Positions 50,555 through 60,890 of a stretch of DNA of 64,000 nucleotides are shown here, one piece after another. How positions within the stretch are numbered: the stretch's first letter is position 1; every line of letters starts with the position of its first letter. Under the pieces are notes generated by a model. It searched no databases. It was not told the DNA's origin and saw only the letters and a list, made by a program, of their open reading frames with translations. The stretch covers positions 124,001 to 188,000 of the forward strand of contig NZ_JBGCCU010000021.1 in NCBI RefSeq assembly GCF_041261445.1. Direction: 5' to 3'. Source of the DNA: Catenulispora sp. EB89 (GTDB taxonomy: Bacteria; Actinomycetota; Actinomycetes; Streptomycetales; Catenulisporaceae). The position numbers and the translations under genes were made by a program.

Positions 50555-51358
50555 ATGAGGACTTCAGGGGCGGGGAAGGGCGGCGCTTTGATCGCCGTGG
50601 CCGGCGCGGTGGCGCTCGGCGTGACGGGGTGCGCGTCGAACTCCGCGAATTCGGGCGAGAGCAAGACCTCCACCACTGACGCGGTGCAGCAGGCGGCGGC
50701 CGTGGCCGGGACGTCGTCGGCGCCGGCCGCCGCGCACGCGGCCGCGGACGATCTGACGTCTTCCGTGCCCAACCGGCCGGCCGGCGGCGCGGCGAACAGC
50801 GGTCCCGCGGCCGTCCCCGGCGCCGCCCCGGCGGCGGCCCGGAACACCAACCCGGTGCCCAAGCTGACGACCAAGCCGCAGCCGATCCTGCACCCGACCA
50901 AGCCGACGGCGCCGACCACGCCCGCGCCGCCCAAGACCACCGGCTCCAACTGGCTGTCCGGCGTGCCGCTGGGCCACAACACCCCCGGCGCCCTGGACCC
51001 GCGCTGCAAGACCGGCCGCGTCATCTGCATCGACATGAGCACCCGCACCCTGCTCTGGGTGGTCAACGGCAAGGTGCAGTACGGGATGGACGTCCGCTTC
51101 GGCGACGAGAACAACCCGACCCGCAAGGGCAAGTTCGACATCTACCTGAAGATGGAGCACTGCATCTCGACGATCTACCACACGTCGATGCCGGATGCGA
51201 TGTTCTTCAGCGGCGGCGAGGCCGTGCACTTCTCCATCGACTTCGCGACCTACGGCTACGCGCACCACTCGCACGGCTGTGTGAACGTCCGCGACCGGGC
51301 GGCCGTGGCGAAGCTGTTCGCCGACACCCGGCTCGGGGACAGCGTGGTCGTTTACTGA
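50555..51358 (+). CDS. Lipoprotein L,D-transpeptidase (YkuD domain)
   Basis: A 267-aa protein with a lipobox (VTGC, Cys26) after a hydrophobic signal. A ~110-residue Ala/Pro/Thr-rich spacer follows, then a YkuD domain with the catalytic HHSHGCVNVRD (Cys242). It would be anchored to the membrane and cross-link or modify peptidoglycan by 3-3 bonds. The ATG 50555 follows GATAAGGGC at short spacing; upstream frame extensions have no better site. Tandem repeats and a 50-bp palindrome follow the stop. Confidence 0.85.
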   Translation: MRTSGAGKGGALIAVAGAVALGVTGCASNSANSGESKTSTTDAVQQAAAVAGTSSAPAAAHAAADDLTSSVPNRPAGGAANSGPAAVPGAAPAAARNTNPVPKLTTKPQPILHPTKPTAPTTPAPPKTTGSNWLSGVPLGHNTPGALDPRCKTGRVICIDMSTRTLLWVVNGKVQYGMDVRFGDENNPTRKGKFDIYLKMEHCISTIYHTSMPDAMFFSGGEAVHFSIDFATYGYAHHSHGCVNVRDRAAVAKLFADTRLGDSVVVY

Positions 51359-51372
51359 GCTTCGCGATCCCT

Positions 51373-51420
51373 CGTACCCGCAGCACTTCGCACCCGCAGC
51401 ACTTCGCACCCGCAGCACTT
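51373..51420 (+). repeat. Three 16-bp tandem repeats
   Basis: CGYACCCGCAGCACTT occurs three times in direct succession (51373, 51389, 51405), the last two identical. It lies between the transpeptidase stop and the 50-bp palindrome. Confidence 0.88.
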
Positions 51421-51433
51421 CGCGCCTGCGGTA

Positions 51434-51483
51434 TACCTCGTAGCCGAGATACCTCGGCGCCGAGGTATCTCGGCTACGAGGTA
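51434..51483. terminator. Perfect 50-bp palindrome
   Basis: The left half (starting TACCTCGTAGCCGAG) and right half (ending CTCGGCTACGAGGTA) are exact inverted copies, 24 bp each around CG. It could act as a very strong terminator after the transpeptidase gene or extrude as a cruciform. There is no T-run. Confidence 0.75.
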
Positions 51484-51519
51484 CTGAGCGCGCAGTTCGG
51501 GCGTCTCCTGCTGTCGTGA

Positions 51520-53010
<1,491 letters not shown>

Positions 53011-53018
53011 TTCGCTAT

Positions 53019-53054
53019 AGCACTGAGGTGCGTATGGATACGCACCTCAGTGCT
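53019..53054. terminator. Bidirectional hairpin terminator
   Basis: AGCACTGAGGTGCGTAT and ATACGCACCTCAGTGCT form a perfect 17-bp stem with a 2-nt loop, in the 47-bp gap between convergent guaB1 and yibE/F genes. Confidence 0.9.
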
Positions 53055-53057
53055 GGA

Positions 53058-54767
53058 TCAGCCGTAGTAAGGCGGGTTCTGCTGCTGCCCACGATAGGGA
53101 TCGGTTCCATACGGATCGACACCATACGGGTCGCTCCCATAAGGGTTCTGTCCGTAAGGATCCGCCACAGGTTGCGTTTGTGGCTGTGGCTGTGGCTGTG
53201 GGGGCGGTGCGGGTGCCGGGTACGGCGCGGGACGCGGCATCCGGTGCGGACCGCTGCCGGCGCGCGTCCCGTCCAGGTTCCACTCGCCGCTCCGCCGACT
53301 CTCCGGCATGCGCGCGACCGGCGTGGCGCGTCCCCCGCCGCGCCGCGCGCCGGGCAGCGTGTCCTCGGCGAGAGCGTCGTCCGCGGCGAGGTCGTCGATC
53401 ACGCTGCGCCGGCCGCCGCGGCGCTCGCGCAGGTCCGGGTAGGTCAGGCGCGAGCTCTGCGGCTCGTCGCCGTGGCCGCTCTCGCGACCGGCCTCGTGCC
53501 CGCCCTCGCCGGCGGCGAAGTACGCCGCCAGCGCGGTGGTGATCGGCACCGCCGCTGCCAGGCCGATCGAGCCCACCAGGGTGCGCACGATCTCCTCGGC
53601 CACCACCTCGGCCCCGGCCGCGCCGCTCCAGCCCTGGCTGGACGTGGTCATCAGGACGAACAGCGGCAGGCTGCCGCCAGCGTACGCCAGCACCAGGGTG
53701 TTCACCGTGGAGCCGATGTGGTCCCGGCCGATGCGCATGCCGACGCGGAACAGCTCGGCGGCGCCCATCGTCGGGTCGGCGGCCTTCAGCTCCCAGACCG
53801 AGGACACCTGTGTGGCGGTGACGTCGTTGAGCACGCCGAGCGCGCCGATGATGATGCCGGCCAGCAGCAGCCCTTGGACGTCGACCTTGTGGAAGTAGCC
53901 CGCGACGGTCGCGGCGTTGTCGTCGCCGAGCCCGGTCAGGTGGGCCAGTTTGGTCCCGGCCTCTCCGAGCCCGCCGATCAGCGCCAGGCTGATCGCCGTG
54001 CCCAGGACGGCCACGGATGTCCGTACCGACACCCCGTGCGTCGCGTAGAGCGCCGCGAACAGGATGACACCCGCGGTGACCGCCGCGACCTCGATCGAGT
54101 TCTCGCCGCCGACGATCGCCGGCAGCGTGAACTTCACGAGCACTCCGAACGACACGGCCAGCGCCGCGATCGCCCCGGCCCCGCGCCAGCGCCCGACCAC
54201 CAGGACGAACAGCGCGAACGCGATCGCCAGGCTCATCAGCGGCGGGCCGCGCTGGAAGTCCTTGATGTTGTACTGGCCGTCCGCCGGCTGGCTCTTGTCG
54301 TAGGTGAGGACCAGGCCGTCGCCGACCGAGTACTTGGGAGTGCTCGGGTCCACGCCCACGGTCACCGTCGCGGTCGAGCCCTTGGTGGGCCCGCTGGTGA
54401 TCTGGATGGTCAGCTGGTCGTTGGTGGTGTCCAGCCCGCCCGGCGCGGTGGTGGTGCTGCCGCCGGCCGGCGGCGCGGTGCCGCCGTTCGGTCCGGGCTG
54501 CACCAGCGTCGAAGCCGTCACCGTGCCCTGCACCCACACCTGCGGCGGGATCGGCGACTTCGCCGCCGACGGCCACAGGAGCACGAGCCCGGCCACCGCC
54601 GCCGCGGCCACCGGCAACAGCAGCGCGGTGATCAGGGTCCGCAGCCGGGGTGAGGCCGGGGTCGCCGGGCCGTGGCCGTGCGAGTGCCCGTGGGAGTGTC
54701 CGTGACCGGACCCGCCCCGGCCGGAGCTCTCCTGCGCAGACCTCGATCGGCGGCTGCTCACGGCCAT
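53058..54767 (-). CDS. YibE/F-family membrane protein with His-rich and PYG-repeat tails
   Basis: A 569-aa protein from ATG 54767 (CGGAGAGC upstream). The cytoplasmic N-terminus contains SGHGHSHGHSHGHG, a probable metal-binding stretch. One membrane helix, an extracytoplasmic domain (~60-165) and ~7 helices of the YibE/F domain follow (ALFVLVVGRWRGAGAIAALA; GIIIGALGVLNDVTATQVSS). The C-terminal ~130 residues are charged then Pro/Gln-rich with DPYG/NPYG repeats. YibE/F proteins are of unknown function, possibly transport. Confidence 0.85.
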   Translation of the reverse strand: MAVSSRRSRSAQESSGRGGSGHGHSHGHSHGHGPATPASPRLRTLITALLLPVAAAAVAGLVLLWPSAAKSPIPPQVWVQGTVTASTLVQPGPNGGTAPPAGGSTTTAPGGLDTTNDQLTIQITSGPTKGSTATVTVGVDPSTPKYSVGDGLVLTYDKSQPADGQYNIKDFQRGPPLMSLAIAFALFVLVVGRWRGAGAIAALAVSFGVLVKFTLPAIVGGENSIEVAAVTAGVILFAALYATHGVSVRTSVAVLGTAISLALIGGLGEAGTKLAHLTGLGDDNAATVAGYFHKVDVQGLLLAGIIIGALGVLNDVTATQVSSVWELKAADPTMGAAELFRVGMRIGRDHIGSTVNTLVLAYAGGSLPLFVLMTTSSQGWSGAAGAEVVAEEIVRTLVGSIGLAAAVPITTALAAYFAAGEGGHEAGRESGHGDEPQSSRLTYPDLRERRGGRRSVIDDLAADDALAEDTLPGARRGGGRATPVARMPESRRSGEWNLDGTRAGSGPHRMPRPAPYPAPAPPPQPQPQPQTQPVADPYGQNPYGSDPYGVDPYGTDPYRGQQQNPPYYG

Positions 54768-55080
54768 CGGCTCTCCGTGGGTCGGTGGTGCGGGGACGGC
54801 GCTCGGAGCCCGCTGGAGGTGGGTCCGGGCTGCCGCCACACGATAGCGGCTGAAGGTAAGAACGACGCTTCGGCGTGAACATCTTTGCGGATTTTTGACT
54901 GGTGTCGATATTGGTCGTGGGCTGGTTACGGACTGGTTGGGACACCTCCGGAATCACTGTCGGACAAAGGCCTTTGTGGTGTTATCACTCGGTACGGTAG
55001 GGCCTGGCGACGTCACCACGCCCTAAGCTGGCGCGCGGTGGCGGTCCGCCGGGAGCGCCTGAGCCGGGAGGTCGGGTGCA
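54768..55080. promoter_or_regulatory. Divergent intergenic region with a 14-bp palindrome
   Basis: No gene is supported. ACAAAGGCCTTTGT (54964-54977) is a perfect palindrome. An AT-richer patch at ~54880-54920 (GCGGATTTTTGACTGG) may be the YibE/F promoter region. Confidence 0.4.
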
Positions 55081-55413
55081 GTGACGGTCGCACGGTCCAT
55101 CGCATTGTTCGTGGTCGCGGCGGTCCTGGAGATCGGCGGCGCGTGGCTGATCTGGCAGGGCGTGCGGGAGCACCGCGGCTGGGGGTGGACGGCGTGCGGG
55201 GCGGTGAGTCTGGCGTTGTACGGGTTCGTCGCGACGTTGCAGCCCTCCTCGGACTTCGGGCGGGTCCTGGCCGCCTACGGCGGGGTGTTCGTGGCGGGCT
55301 CGTTGCTGTGGGCCTGGGTCGCCGACGGCTACCGGCCGGACCGCTTCGACGTCATCGGCGCGGCGGTCTGCCTGGTGGGCATGGCGATCATCATGTACGC
55401 GCCACGGCGCTGA
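55081..55413 (+). CDS. YnfA-family (UPF0060) small membrane protein
   Basis: A 110-aa four-helix membrane protein: [69 protein letters not shown]. This is a small-multidrug-resistance-like family. GGGAGG lies 9 nt before GTG 55081. Its last 21 nt, including the stop, are duplicated 64 bp downstream. Confidence 0.9.
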   Translation: MTVARSIALFVVAAVLEIGGAWLIWQGVREHRGWGWTACGAVSLALYGFVATLQPSSDFGRVLAAYGGVFVAGSLLWAWVADGYRPDRFDVIGAAVCLVGMAIIMYAPRR

Positions 55414-55520
55414 GGTCGGCGGCGGTGCTATCGCCGGTCCTGCGGGCCCTTGCCGCATGTACGCGCCATGGCGGTGAGGTCGGTGGCGGTGCTTTCGCCG
55501 GTCCTGCGGGCCCTTGCCGC
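55393..55520 (+). repeat. 64-bp tandem duplication
   Basis: Two 64-bp units (55393-55456 and 55457-55520) starting ATGTACGCGCCA and ending GGGCCCTTGCCGC differ at only a few positions. The first contains the end of ynfA; the second repeats the codons MYAP-x-R-stop without a gene. Confidence 0.85.
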
Positions 55521-55595
55521 TCTGGCCGGCCTGGCCGGCCTGGCGATCCTGGCGGTTCCGTCGCGCCGCGCGCCGGCGCGCGGCATCATCGACGC

Positions 55596-56336
55596 ATGCG
55601 GGTGACGGTGCTGGGCGGCAGCGGGGCGTGGCCGGTGGCAGGCGACGCGTGCAGCGGGTTTCTGTTAACTCATGAGGGTTTCTCCATCCTGGTCGACGCG
55701 GGCTACGCGGTACTGCCGCGACTGCTGGAACTGATGCCGGCGGAGCAGCTGGACGCCGTCTACATCAGCCACGGGCATCCCGACCACTGTGCCGATCTCA
55801 ATCCTTTGCTTCGAGCTCGGGCGCTGGGCGGCGCCGACCCCGACCCCCTGCCCGTCTACGCACCGCACGGCGCCCTGAACGCCGTACTGGCCCTGGACCG
55901 GCCGGGGATGCTCGACGCCGCCGTGGCACGCCGCGACTTCGAGCCGGGGGAGTCGTTCTCGGTCGGGCCGTTCGACCTGCGCACCTCGCTCCTGCCGCAC
56001 TGGGTACCCAACGCGGGGGTGCGGGCCGCGGCCGGCGGCCACGCCGTCGTCTACACCGGGGACTGTGGTCCGCACCCCGCGCTCGTCGAGTTGGCGCGGG
56101 GTGCGGACGCACTCATCGCCGAGGCCACGTATCCGGAGGTGATGGCCGCTGGCGATGCCCCCTACCTGTCGACCGCCCGGCAGGCGGCACGGCAGGCATC
56201 GGAAGCGGGTGTCGGCAGGCTGGTGCTGACGCACCTGTGGCCGGGCTCAGAGCCGGGGGAGTCCCTCGACGCGGCGGCGAAGGAGTACGGCGGGCGTACC
56301 CACGTCGCGCGCGGCGGGCTGTCCTTCGACGCGTAG
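55596..56336 (+). CDS. MBL-fold metal-dependent hydrolase
   Basis: A 246-aa protein: LGGSGAWPVAGDACSGFLLT at the N-terminus, metal motif SHGHPDHCADL (~68-78), VVYTGDCGP and a C-terminal LVLTHLWPG. It resembles RNase Z/PhnP-like MBL hydrolases (HxHxDH). ATG 55596 has no strong ribosome-binding site. It is convergent with the secreted Ig-like protein, 17 bp away. Confidence 0.87.
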   Translation: MRVTVLGGSGAWPVAGDACSGFLLTHEGFSILVDAGYAVLPRLLELMPAEQLDAVYISHGHPDHCADLNPLLRARALGGADPDPLPVYAPHGALNAVLALDRPGMLDAAVARRDFEPGESFSVGPFDLRTSLLPHWVPNAGVRAAAGGHAVVYTGDCGPHPALVELARGADALIAEATYPEVMAAGDAPYLSTARQAARQASEAGVGRLVLTHLWPGSEPGESLDAAAKEYGGRTHVARGGLSFDA

Positions 56337-56353
56337 CCGGGCCGCAGCCCTGC

Positions 56354-57136
56354 TCAACCCGCTGTCACGCTCACCGCCCCGGAATCGCTCGGGGCGTGCT
56401 CGGCGTCGCCGCTGTACTTCGCGGAGGCGGTATGCCGGCCCGGGCCGAGCTCGACCTGCACCATGGCCTTTCCGGCGGACATCGGGATCGGGCCGGAGGA
56501 GGCGTCGTCGACCGTGAAGGTCACGCTGCCGGTGGCCGCCGAGGCGCCGCTCCCGCGGTGGGCCGGCGACACCCGGGCCGACATGGTCACGATGCCGTCG
56601 CTGTTGGATACGGACAGCCTGGTGACCGTCTCGGACATGCCGGCCGCAGAGGATGCCGAGGATGTCTTGGAGCCGGAATCCTGCCGACCGTCGGAGGAAC
56701 CGGACCCGGTGCTGTGCGAGGCGACCTTCGCGCCATGGGCGGCAGTCCGGCCCGAGGTGGTCGAGGAGCCGGAGCCGGTGTGTCCGGCCGCGTGCCCGCC
56801 GGACCGGCTGCCGCCGGCATGTCCGGTCGCGTGAGAAGCCGAGTGACCCGCACCGGTGTGCCCCGGCGAGCGCGAGCCCGAGCCCGAGTGACCCGTGCCG
56901 CTGCGCCCGGCGGAGTGCCCGGCGGAGTGTCCGGAGTGCCCGGTCGCGTGTCCCGGGTGTCCACTCCGGTGGCTGCCGGCCGTGGTCCCGGAGTGCCCGG
57001 AACCCGGGCCCGGACCCGCAGGCTGCCCGGCGGCGAACGCCACCCCCGGCGTCAGCACCATCGCGGCCGCTGTGGCCGCGACCACCGCCCCCGAGTAGCG
57101 GCGGGTGCGGGATGTGGTCAAAGTCGTGCGAAACAT
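56354..57136 (-). CDS. Secreted His/Gly/Ser-rich protein with Ig-like domain
   Basis: A 260-aa protein from ATG 57136 (GGAGGACATC upstream). The signal peptide ends TPGVAFAAGQ (~35). Residues ~40-155 are a low-complexity run of G-H-S/T-G/A units with about 20 histidines (GHSGHSAGHSAGRSG). The C-terminal ~85 residues form a bacterial Ig-like repeat (SVTFTVDDASSGPIPMSAG and HTASAKYSGDAEHAPSDSG). It may be a metal-binding or surface-adhesive protein; no direct homologue is recognised. Confidence 0.75.
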   Translation of the reverse strand: MFRTTLTTSRTRRYSGAVVAATAAAMVLTPGVAFAAGQPAGPGPGSGHSGTTAGSHRSGHPGHATGHSGHSAGHSAGRSGTGHSGSGSRSPGHTGAGHSASHATGHAGGSRSGGHAAGHTGSGSSTTSGRTAAHGAKVASHSTGSGSSDGRQDSGSKTSSASSAAGMSETVTRLSVSNSDGIVTMSARVSPAHRGSGASAATGSVTFTVDDASSGPIPMSAGKAMVQVELGPGRHTASAKYSGDAEHAPSDSGAVSVTAG

Positions 57137-57313
57137 GATGTCCTCCAGATCGTGGTGATCGGTGACCATCCGGTCCGGCGACGGGGCGTCGGCGCGGTTC
57201 CCGGTGGTGAGGACAACTCTCCCGGATATCCACAAACCGGACATCCGTCATCCTGCTGAGATCAGACTGCGGTGATCAGACGAGGCCGAACGGGTGACAA
57301 CGGGCCCGCCCGG

Positions 57314-58444
57314 TCACTCCTCGTCGAGGAATCCCATCCGCCGGCCGAGCACCGGATCGGTCTCCCACCAGGGGCGGGTCCGCTTCGCCTCCTCGCCGCT
57401 GGCGGCCGCGCCGACGGTGGCCGGAGAAGTATGAGAAATAGACGCGGGCGTGGACGCGTCTACGTCATCCGTCTCGGCACCGGTTCCGCTGCCTGCGACA
57501 GCGGCAGTGGCAGCGACACCAGCGGCGGCCGTCGAAGCGGTCCCGTAGACGATCGCGCCCTCGGCCTCCAACGCGTCCAGCTCCGCGTCCACCTCGGCGG
57601 CCCGGTCACGGTCCTCGTCGAACATCCGCCGCCACAGCGCCCCGAGGAACGGCACCCCGGCCAGGTCCCCGATCAGCCACAGCGCCCCGCCGCCCCACAC
57701 CTGGTCCTGCCTCGGCGACAGCCCGCCCGGCCGGTTCAGCGCCGTGTACCAGTCCCCGGCGACCAGGTGGTGCCCCAGCATCAGCGTCAGGCCCAGCGCG
57801 CCGTCGGCGATCGCCTCCGCGAACGTGATCCACACCGACACCAGGTGCGGGTACTCCTTCGGCACCGGGTCCAGGCGCAGCCGCGTCCAGTAGTAGAAGA
57901 ACCCGAGCGCGCTCAGCGCGAAGCTCAGGACCCACGCCGCGCCCCGCGAGCGCAGCGTGTCCTCGTAGATCGGCGAGAAGTAGACGGTGAACGGCGTCAC
58001 CAGGAACACGATCGACACCACGGCCGGGAACGTCAGCAGGGCCGCGATCCGCGTCGCCAGCACCCGCCGCACCGCGCCGGCCAGCCATTGCGGGCCGCCG
58101 TCGATCGCCAGCGTCAGCGGCATCCCGAGCGCCAGGAACAGCGGCACCACCATGAGCAGGGTGATGATCTGCACGGCCCGCGGCCAGAACATCACCTGTT
58201 GGTACACCGCCAGGAACGACATCGTCGTCCAGGCGAACAGCGCCAGCCCGATGACGAAGACCACGGTGCGGTGCACCGGCCAGCGCGTGCCGCGGCGCCG
58301 CGCCACGACCGTCCCGGCCACGTAGAGCGCCGCGACGACCAGCAGGATCGCCCCGACGTATGGGTTCAGCCGCCACGCCGAGCCCACCTGGGCCCCGCCC
58401 AGCGGAGCGGGCATCGGAACGGCCGTCAAGGCTGGCGTCACCAT
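57314..58444 (-). CDS. ctaG: Cytochrome c oxidase assembly protein CtaG
   Basis: A 376-aa caa3-type CtaG protein with about seven membrane helices: FVIGLALFAWTTMSFLAVYQ, QIITLLMVVPLFLALGMPLTL, AVVSIVFLVTPFTVYFSPIYE, GALGLTLMLGHHLVAGDWY (conserved His pair). It has a soluble Ala/Thr-rich C-terminal tail. This family helps insert copper into cytochrome oxidase. The start is ATG 58444. Confidence 0.88.
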   Translation of the reverse strand: MVTPALTAVPMPAPLGGAQVGSAWRLNPYVGAILLVVAALYVAGTVVARRRGTRWPVHRTVVFVIGLALFAWTTMSFLAVYQQVMFWPRAVQIITLLMVVPLFLALGMPLTLAIDGGPQWLAGAVRRVLATRIAALLTFPAVVSIVFLVTPFTVYFSPIYEDTLRSRGAAWVLSFALSALGFFYYWTRLRLDPVPKEYPHLVSVWITFAEAIADGALGLTLMLGHHLVAGDWYTALNRPGGLSPRQDQVWGGGALWLIGDLAGVPFLGALWRRMFDEDRDRAAEVDAELDALEAEGAIVYGTASTAAAGVAATAAVAGSGTGAETDDVDASTPASISHTSPATVGAAASGEEAKRTRPWWETDPVLGRRMGFLDEE

Positions 58445-58499
58445 GGGTCCTGGCCCCTGCTCATATCGACGTGCGTGGTGGTTCCGCCCTGAAAAGGAC

Positions 58500-58532
58500 G
58501 GGAAGCGCAGCCATTTTATGACTGCGCTTCCC
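58500..58532 (-). terminator. Terminator of the ugp-like operon
   Basis: GGGAAGCGCAG and CTGCGCTTCCC form a perfect 11-bp stem with an 11-nt loop, followed on the minus strand by GTCCTTTTCAGG. Confidence 0.75.
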
Positions 58533-58584
58533 GGTCTCGGCGGGCAGGTCCCGCGGACCCGCCGCGTTCACCTCCGAGCGGACG

Positions 58585-60006
58585 TCAGCCGCTCACCGCC
58601 GAGTTGTAGTCGCTGATCAGCTTCGAGATCTTCGTCGAGGCGTCGGACAGCGCCGAGTCCGCCGACGTGCCGGTGGTCGCCACCGACAGCATCGCCTGCT
58701 CCAGGTCGGCCCGCGCCTGCGGCATCACGCCGAGCAGGCAGCCCGCGGTGGCGGCGCTCGGCTGGGTGGCCTTCAGCTCGTCGATCGCGGTCTGGAACTG
58801 CGGGTGCGCCTGCCGGTAGGCGACGTCCGTCGGGTCCTGCAGCGCCGAGACGCTGACCGGGAAGTAGCCGGTCGCCTGGTGCCAGGCGGCCTGCTGCTGC
58901 GCCGAGGCGGCGAACTTCGCGAACTCCCACGACGCGCGGACCTCGGCGTCGGAGTGCCCGACGCGGTCGATCCACAGCGAGGCGCCGCCGATGATCGGGC
59001 CGCCGGTGTCGGAGGCCGAGACCTTCGGGAACGGCGCGGTGGCCACGGTGAACGGCGAGGACGCCTTGGAACCGGCGTCCACGTAGCCGCCGAGCACGCC
59101 GGTGGACTCCAGGTTCATCGCCACCTTGCCGGCCTTGAACGCGGCCTGCGCGTCCGTGGTCGGCCGGCCGGTGTTCAGCGCCTCGCCGCTCTTGACCAGC
59201 CCGGACCACCAGTTGGTGTAGGTGAGCGGGGCGCCGGAGGTGATGTTCAGCTTGGTCGCCGGCGCGGTGCGGCCGTTGCCGTTGTCGCAGTACAGCGAGC
59301 CGGACTCGGCGGCCAGCTGCTCCACGAACCAGCCGTAGTCGGCGGCGCCGAAGCCGTACTGCGTGGTCTTGCCGCTCCCGTCCTTGACGGTCAGCTTCTG
59401 CGCGTCGGCGGCCAGTTCGTCCAGGGTCTTCGGCGGGTTCGACGGGTCCAGCCCGGCCTTCTTGAACGCCTCGACGTTGATGTACAGCAGCGGCATCGAG
59501 GAGTTGAAGGGCATCGACTCCAGCTTGCCGCCGACCGTGTAGTAGTTGGCGATGTTCGGCTGCAGGTCGGCCAGCGAGTAGCCGTCCTTGGCCGCGAGGT
59601 CCGCGACCGGCACGGCCTGCTTGGAGTCCACCATGAACCGGGTGCCGACGTCGTAGACCTGCATGATCGACGGCGTGGTGTGCGAGGACACCGCCGTCTT
59701 GTACTTCGCGATCGCGTCGTCGTACGAGCCCTGGAAGCTGTCCGTGACGTGGATCTTGCCCTGGTACTTGGCGTTGAAGGCGTCGACGATCGCGGTGACC
59801 GCCTTCTGGTTGGTGCCCTGCATGCTGTGCCAGAAGGTCAGGTTCACGACCCCCTTGGCGTTGGTCAGCGCGTCGGCGCCGGGGACGCCGCCCCCGGCGG
59901 ACGAGCCGCCCTTCGAAGACGACGAGCTGCAGGCCGTCAGCGCGACTCCGGCGGCCAGCAGGCCGGCGGCCACACGCAGCGAGCGCGTGCGGAGTGTTCT
60001 CCTCAT
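58585..60006 (-). CDS. ugpB: UgpB-like extracellular solute-binding lipoprotein
   Basis: A 473-aa family 1 solute-binding protein with a lipobox (ALTACSS, Cys26). The mature part starts VVNLTFWHSMQGTNQKAV; SFQGSYDDAIAKYKTAV and IMQVYDVGTRFMVDSKQAVPVADL resemble UgpB, which binds sn-glycerol 3-phosphate or its diesters. GGGGAGAAC lies upstream of ATG 60006. It is the third gene of an A-E-B-ordered operon and is followed by a terminator; no ATPase gene (ugpC) is present. Confidence 0.85.
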   Translation of the reverse strand: MRRTLRTRSLRVAAGLLAAGVALTACSSSSSKGGSSAGGGVPGADALTNAKGVVNLTFWHSMQGTNQKAVTAIVDAFNAKYQGKIHVTDSFQGSYDDAIAKYKTAVSSHTTPSIMQVYDVGTRFMVDSKQAVPVADLAAKDGYSLADLQPNIANYYTVGGKLESMPFNSSMPLLYINVEAFKKAGLDPSNPPKTLDELAADAQKLTVKDGSGKTTQYGFGAADYGWFVEQLAAESGSLYCDNGNGRTAPATKLNITSGAPLTYTNWWSGLVKSGEALNTGRPTTDAQAAFKAGKVAMNLESTGVLGGYVDAGSKASSPFTVATAPFPKVSASDTGGPIIGGASLWIDRVGHSDAEVRASWEFAKFAASAQQQAAWHQATGYFPVSVSALQDPTDVAYRQAHPQFQTAIDELKATQPSAATAGCLLGVMPQARADLEQAMLSVATTGTSADSALSDASTKISKLISDYNSAVSG

Positions 60007-60059
60007 TGAGGTTCTCCCCTGTTGATGGTGAAGGTGGCGATGGTGCGTGGGTGAAGCGG

Positions 60060-60890
60060 CTACTTGACGGCTCCGCTGGTCAGGCCCTTGACGATGAACT
60101 TCTGGCCGAACACCACCAGCAGCAGCGTCGGCAGCACCGAGCAGGCGACGCCGGCCAGGATCAGCCGCGGGTCGGCGGACTCGGAGTTGTTCAGCTGCGA
60201 CATCCCCAGCTGCAGCGTCTGCATCTTGGGGTCGTCGGTCACCAGCAGCGGCCAGAAGTACTGGTTCCAGGCGGACAGGAACGAGTACACGGCGATCGCG
60301 GCGATGGTCGGCCGCGACACCGGCACGACGATCCGCCACAGGAACCGCAGGTGCCCCGAGCCGTCGATCTTGGCCGCGTCGCGCAGCTCCATCGGGAACT
60401 GCAGGAACGACTGCCGCAGCATGAAGGTGCCGAACGCGGAGGCCAGGAACGGCAGCACCAGCGCGAAGTAGGTGTTCGCCAGGTGCGCGTTCGAGATCGT
60501 CTTGTAGTTGGGGATGATGATCGCCTCCCAGGGGATCATCAGCGTCGCCAGGAAGAGCCCGAACACCGCCGTGCGCCACTTCACCGGCAGGAAGACGAAC
60601 GCGTACGCGGCCAGCAGGGAGGTCGCCAGCTGGGCGACCGTGATGATCACTGCCACGACCACGCTGTTCAGGTACTGGCGTGCCAGCGGGATCGCGTGGA
60701 AGACGTCCACGAAGTTCCCTGGGTGGATCCCGGAGGGGACCAGCGCCGGCGGGGCCTTGATCAGGTCCCGGGTCGGCATGATGCTGCCGGCCAGCGCGTA
60801 GTAGACCGGGAACACCACCGCGAGCGCCGCGATGATAAGCACCAGATATACGAGGACCTTCGCTATGCGGTCCTTCACGAGCGCGCTCAC
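60060..60890 (-). CDS. ugpE: ABC sugar/glycerol-phosphate permease (UgpE-like)
   Basis: A 276-aa membrane permease with six helices and the EAA loop ELRDAAKIDGSGHLRFLWRIVVP. The GTG start at 60890 overlaps the stop of the upstream permease (GTGA), implying coupling. It is followed by ugpB 53 bp later. Confidence 0.88.
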   Translation of the reverse strand: MSALVKDRIAKVLVYLVLIIAALAVVFPVYYALAGSIMPTRDLIKAPPALVPSGIHPGNFVDVFHAIPLARQYLNSVVVAVIITVAQLATSLLAAYAFVFLPVKWRTAVFGLFLATLMIPWEAIIIPNYKTISNAHLANTYFALVLPFLASAFGTFMLRQSFLQFPMELRDAAKIDGSGHLRFLWRIVVPVSRPTIAAIAVYSFLSAWNQYFWPLLVTDDPKMQTLQLGMSQLNNSESADPRLILAGVACSVLPTLLLVVFGQKFIVKGLTSGAVK

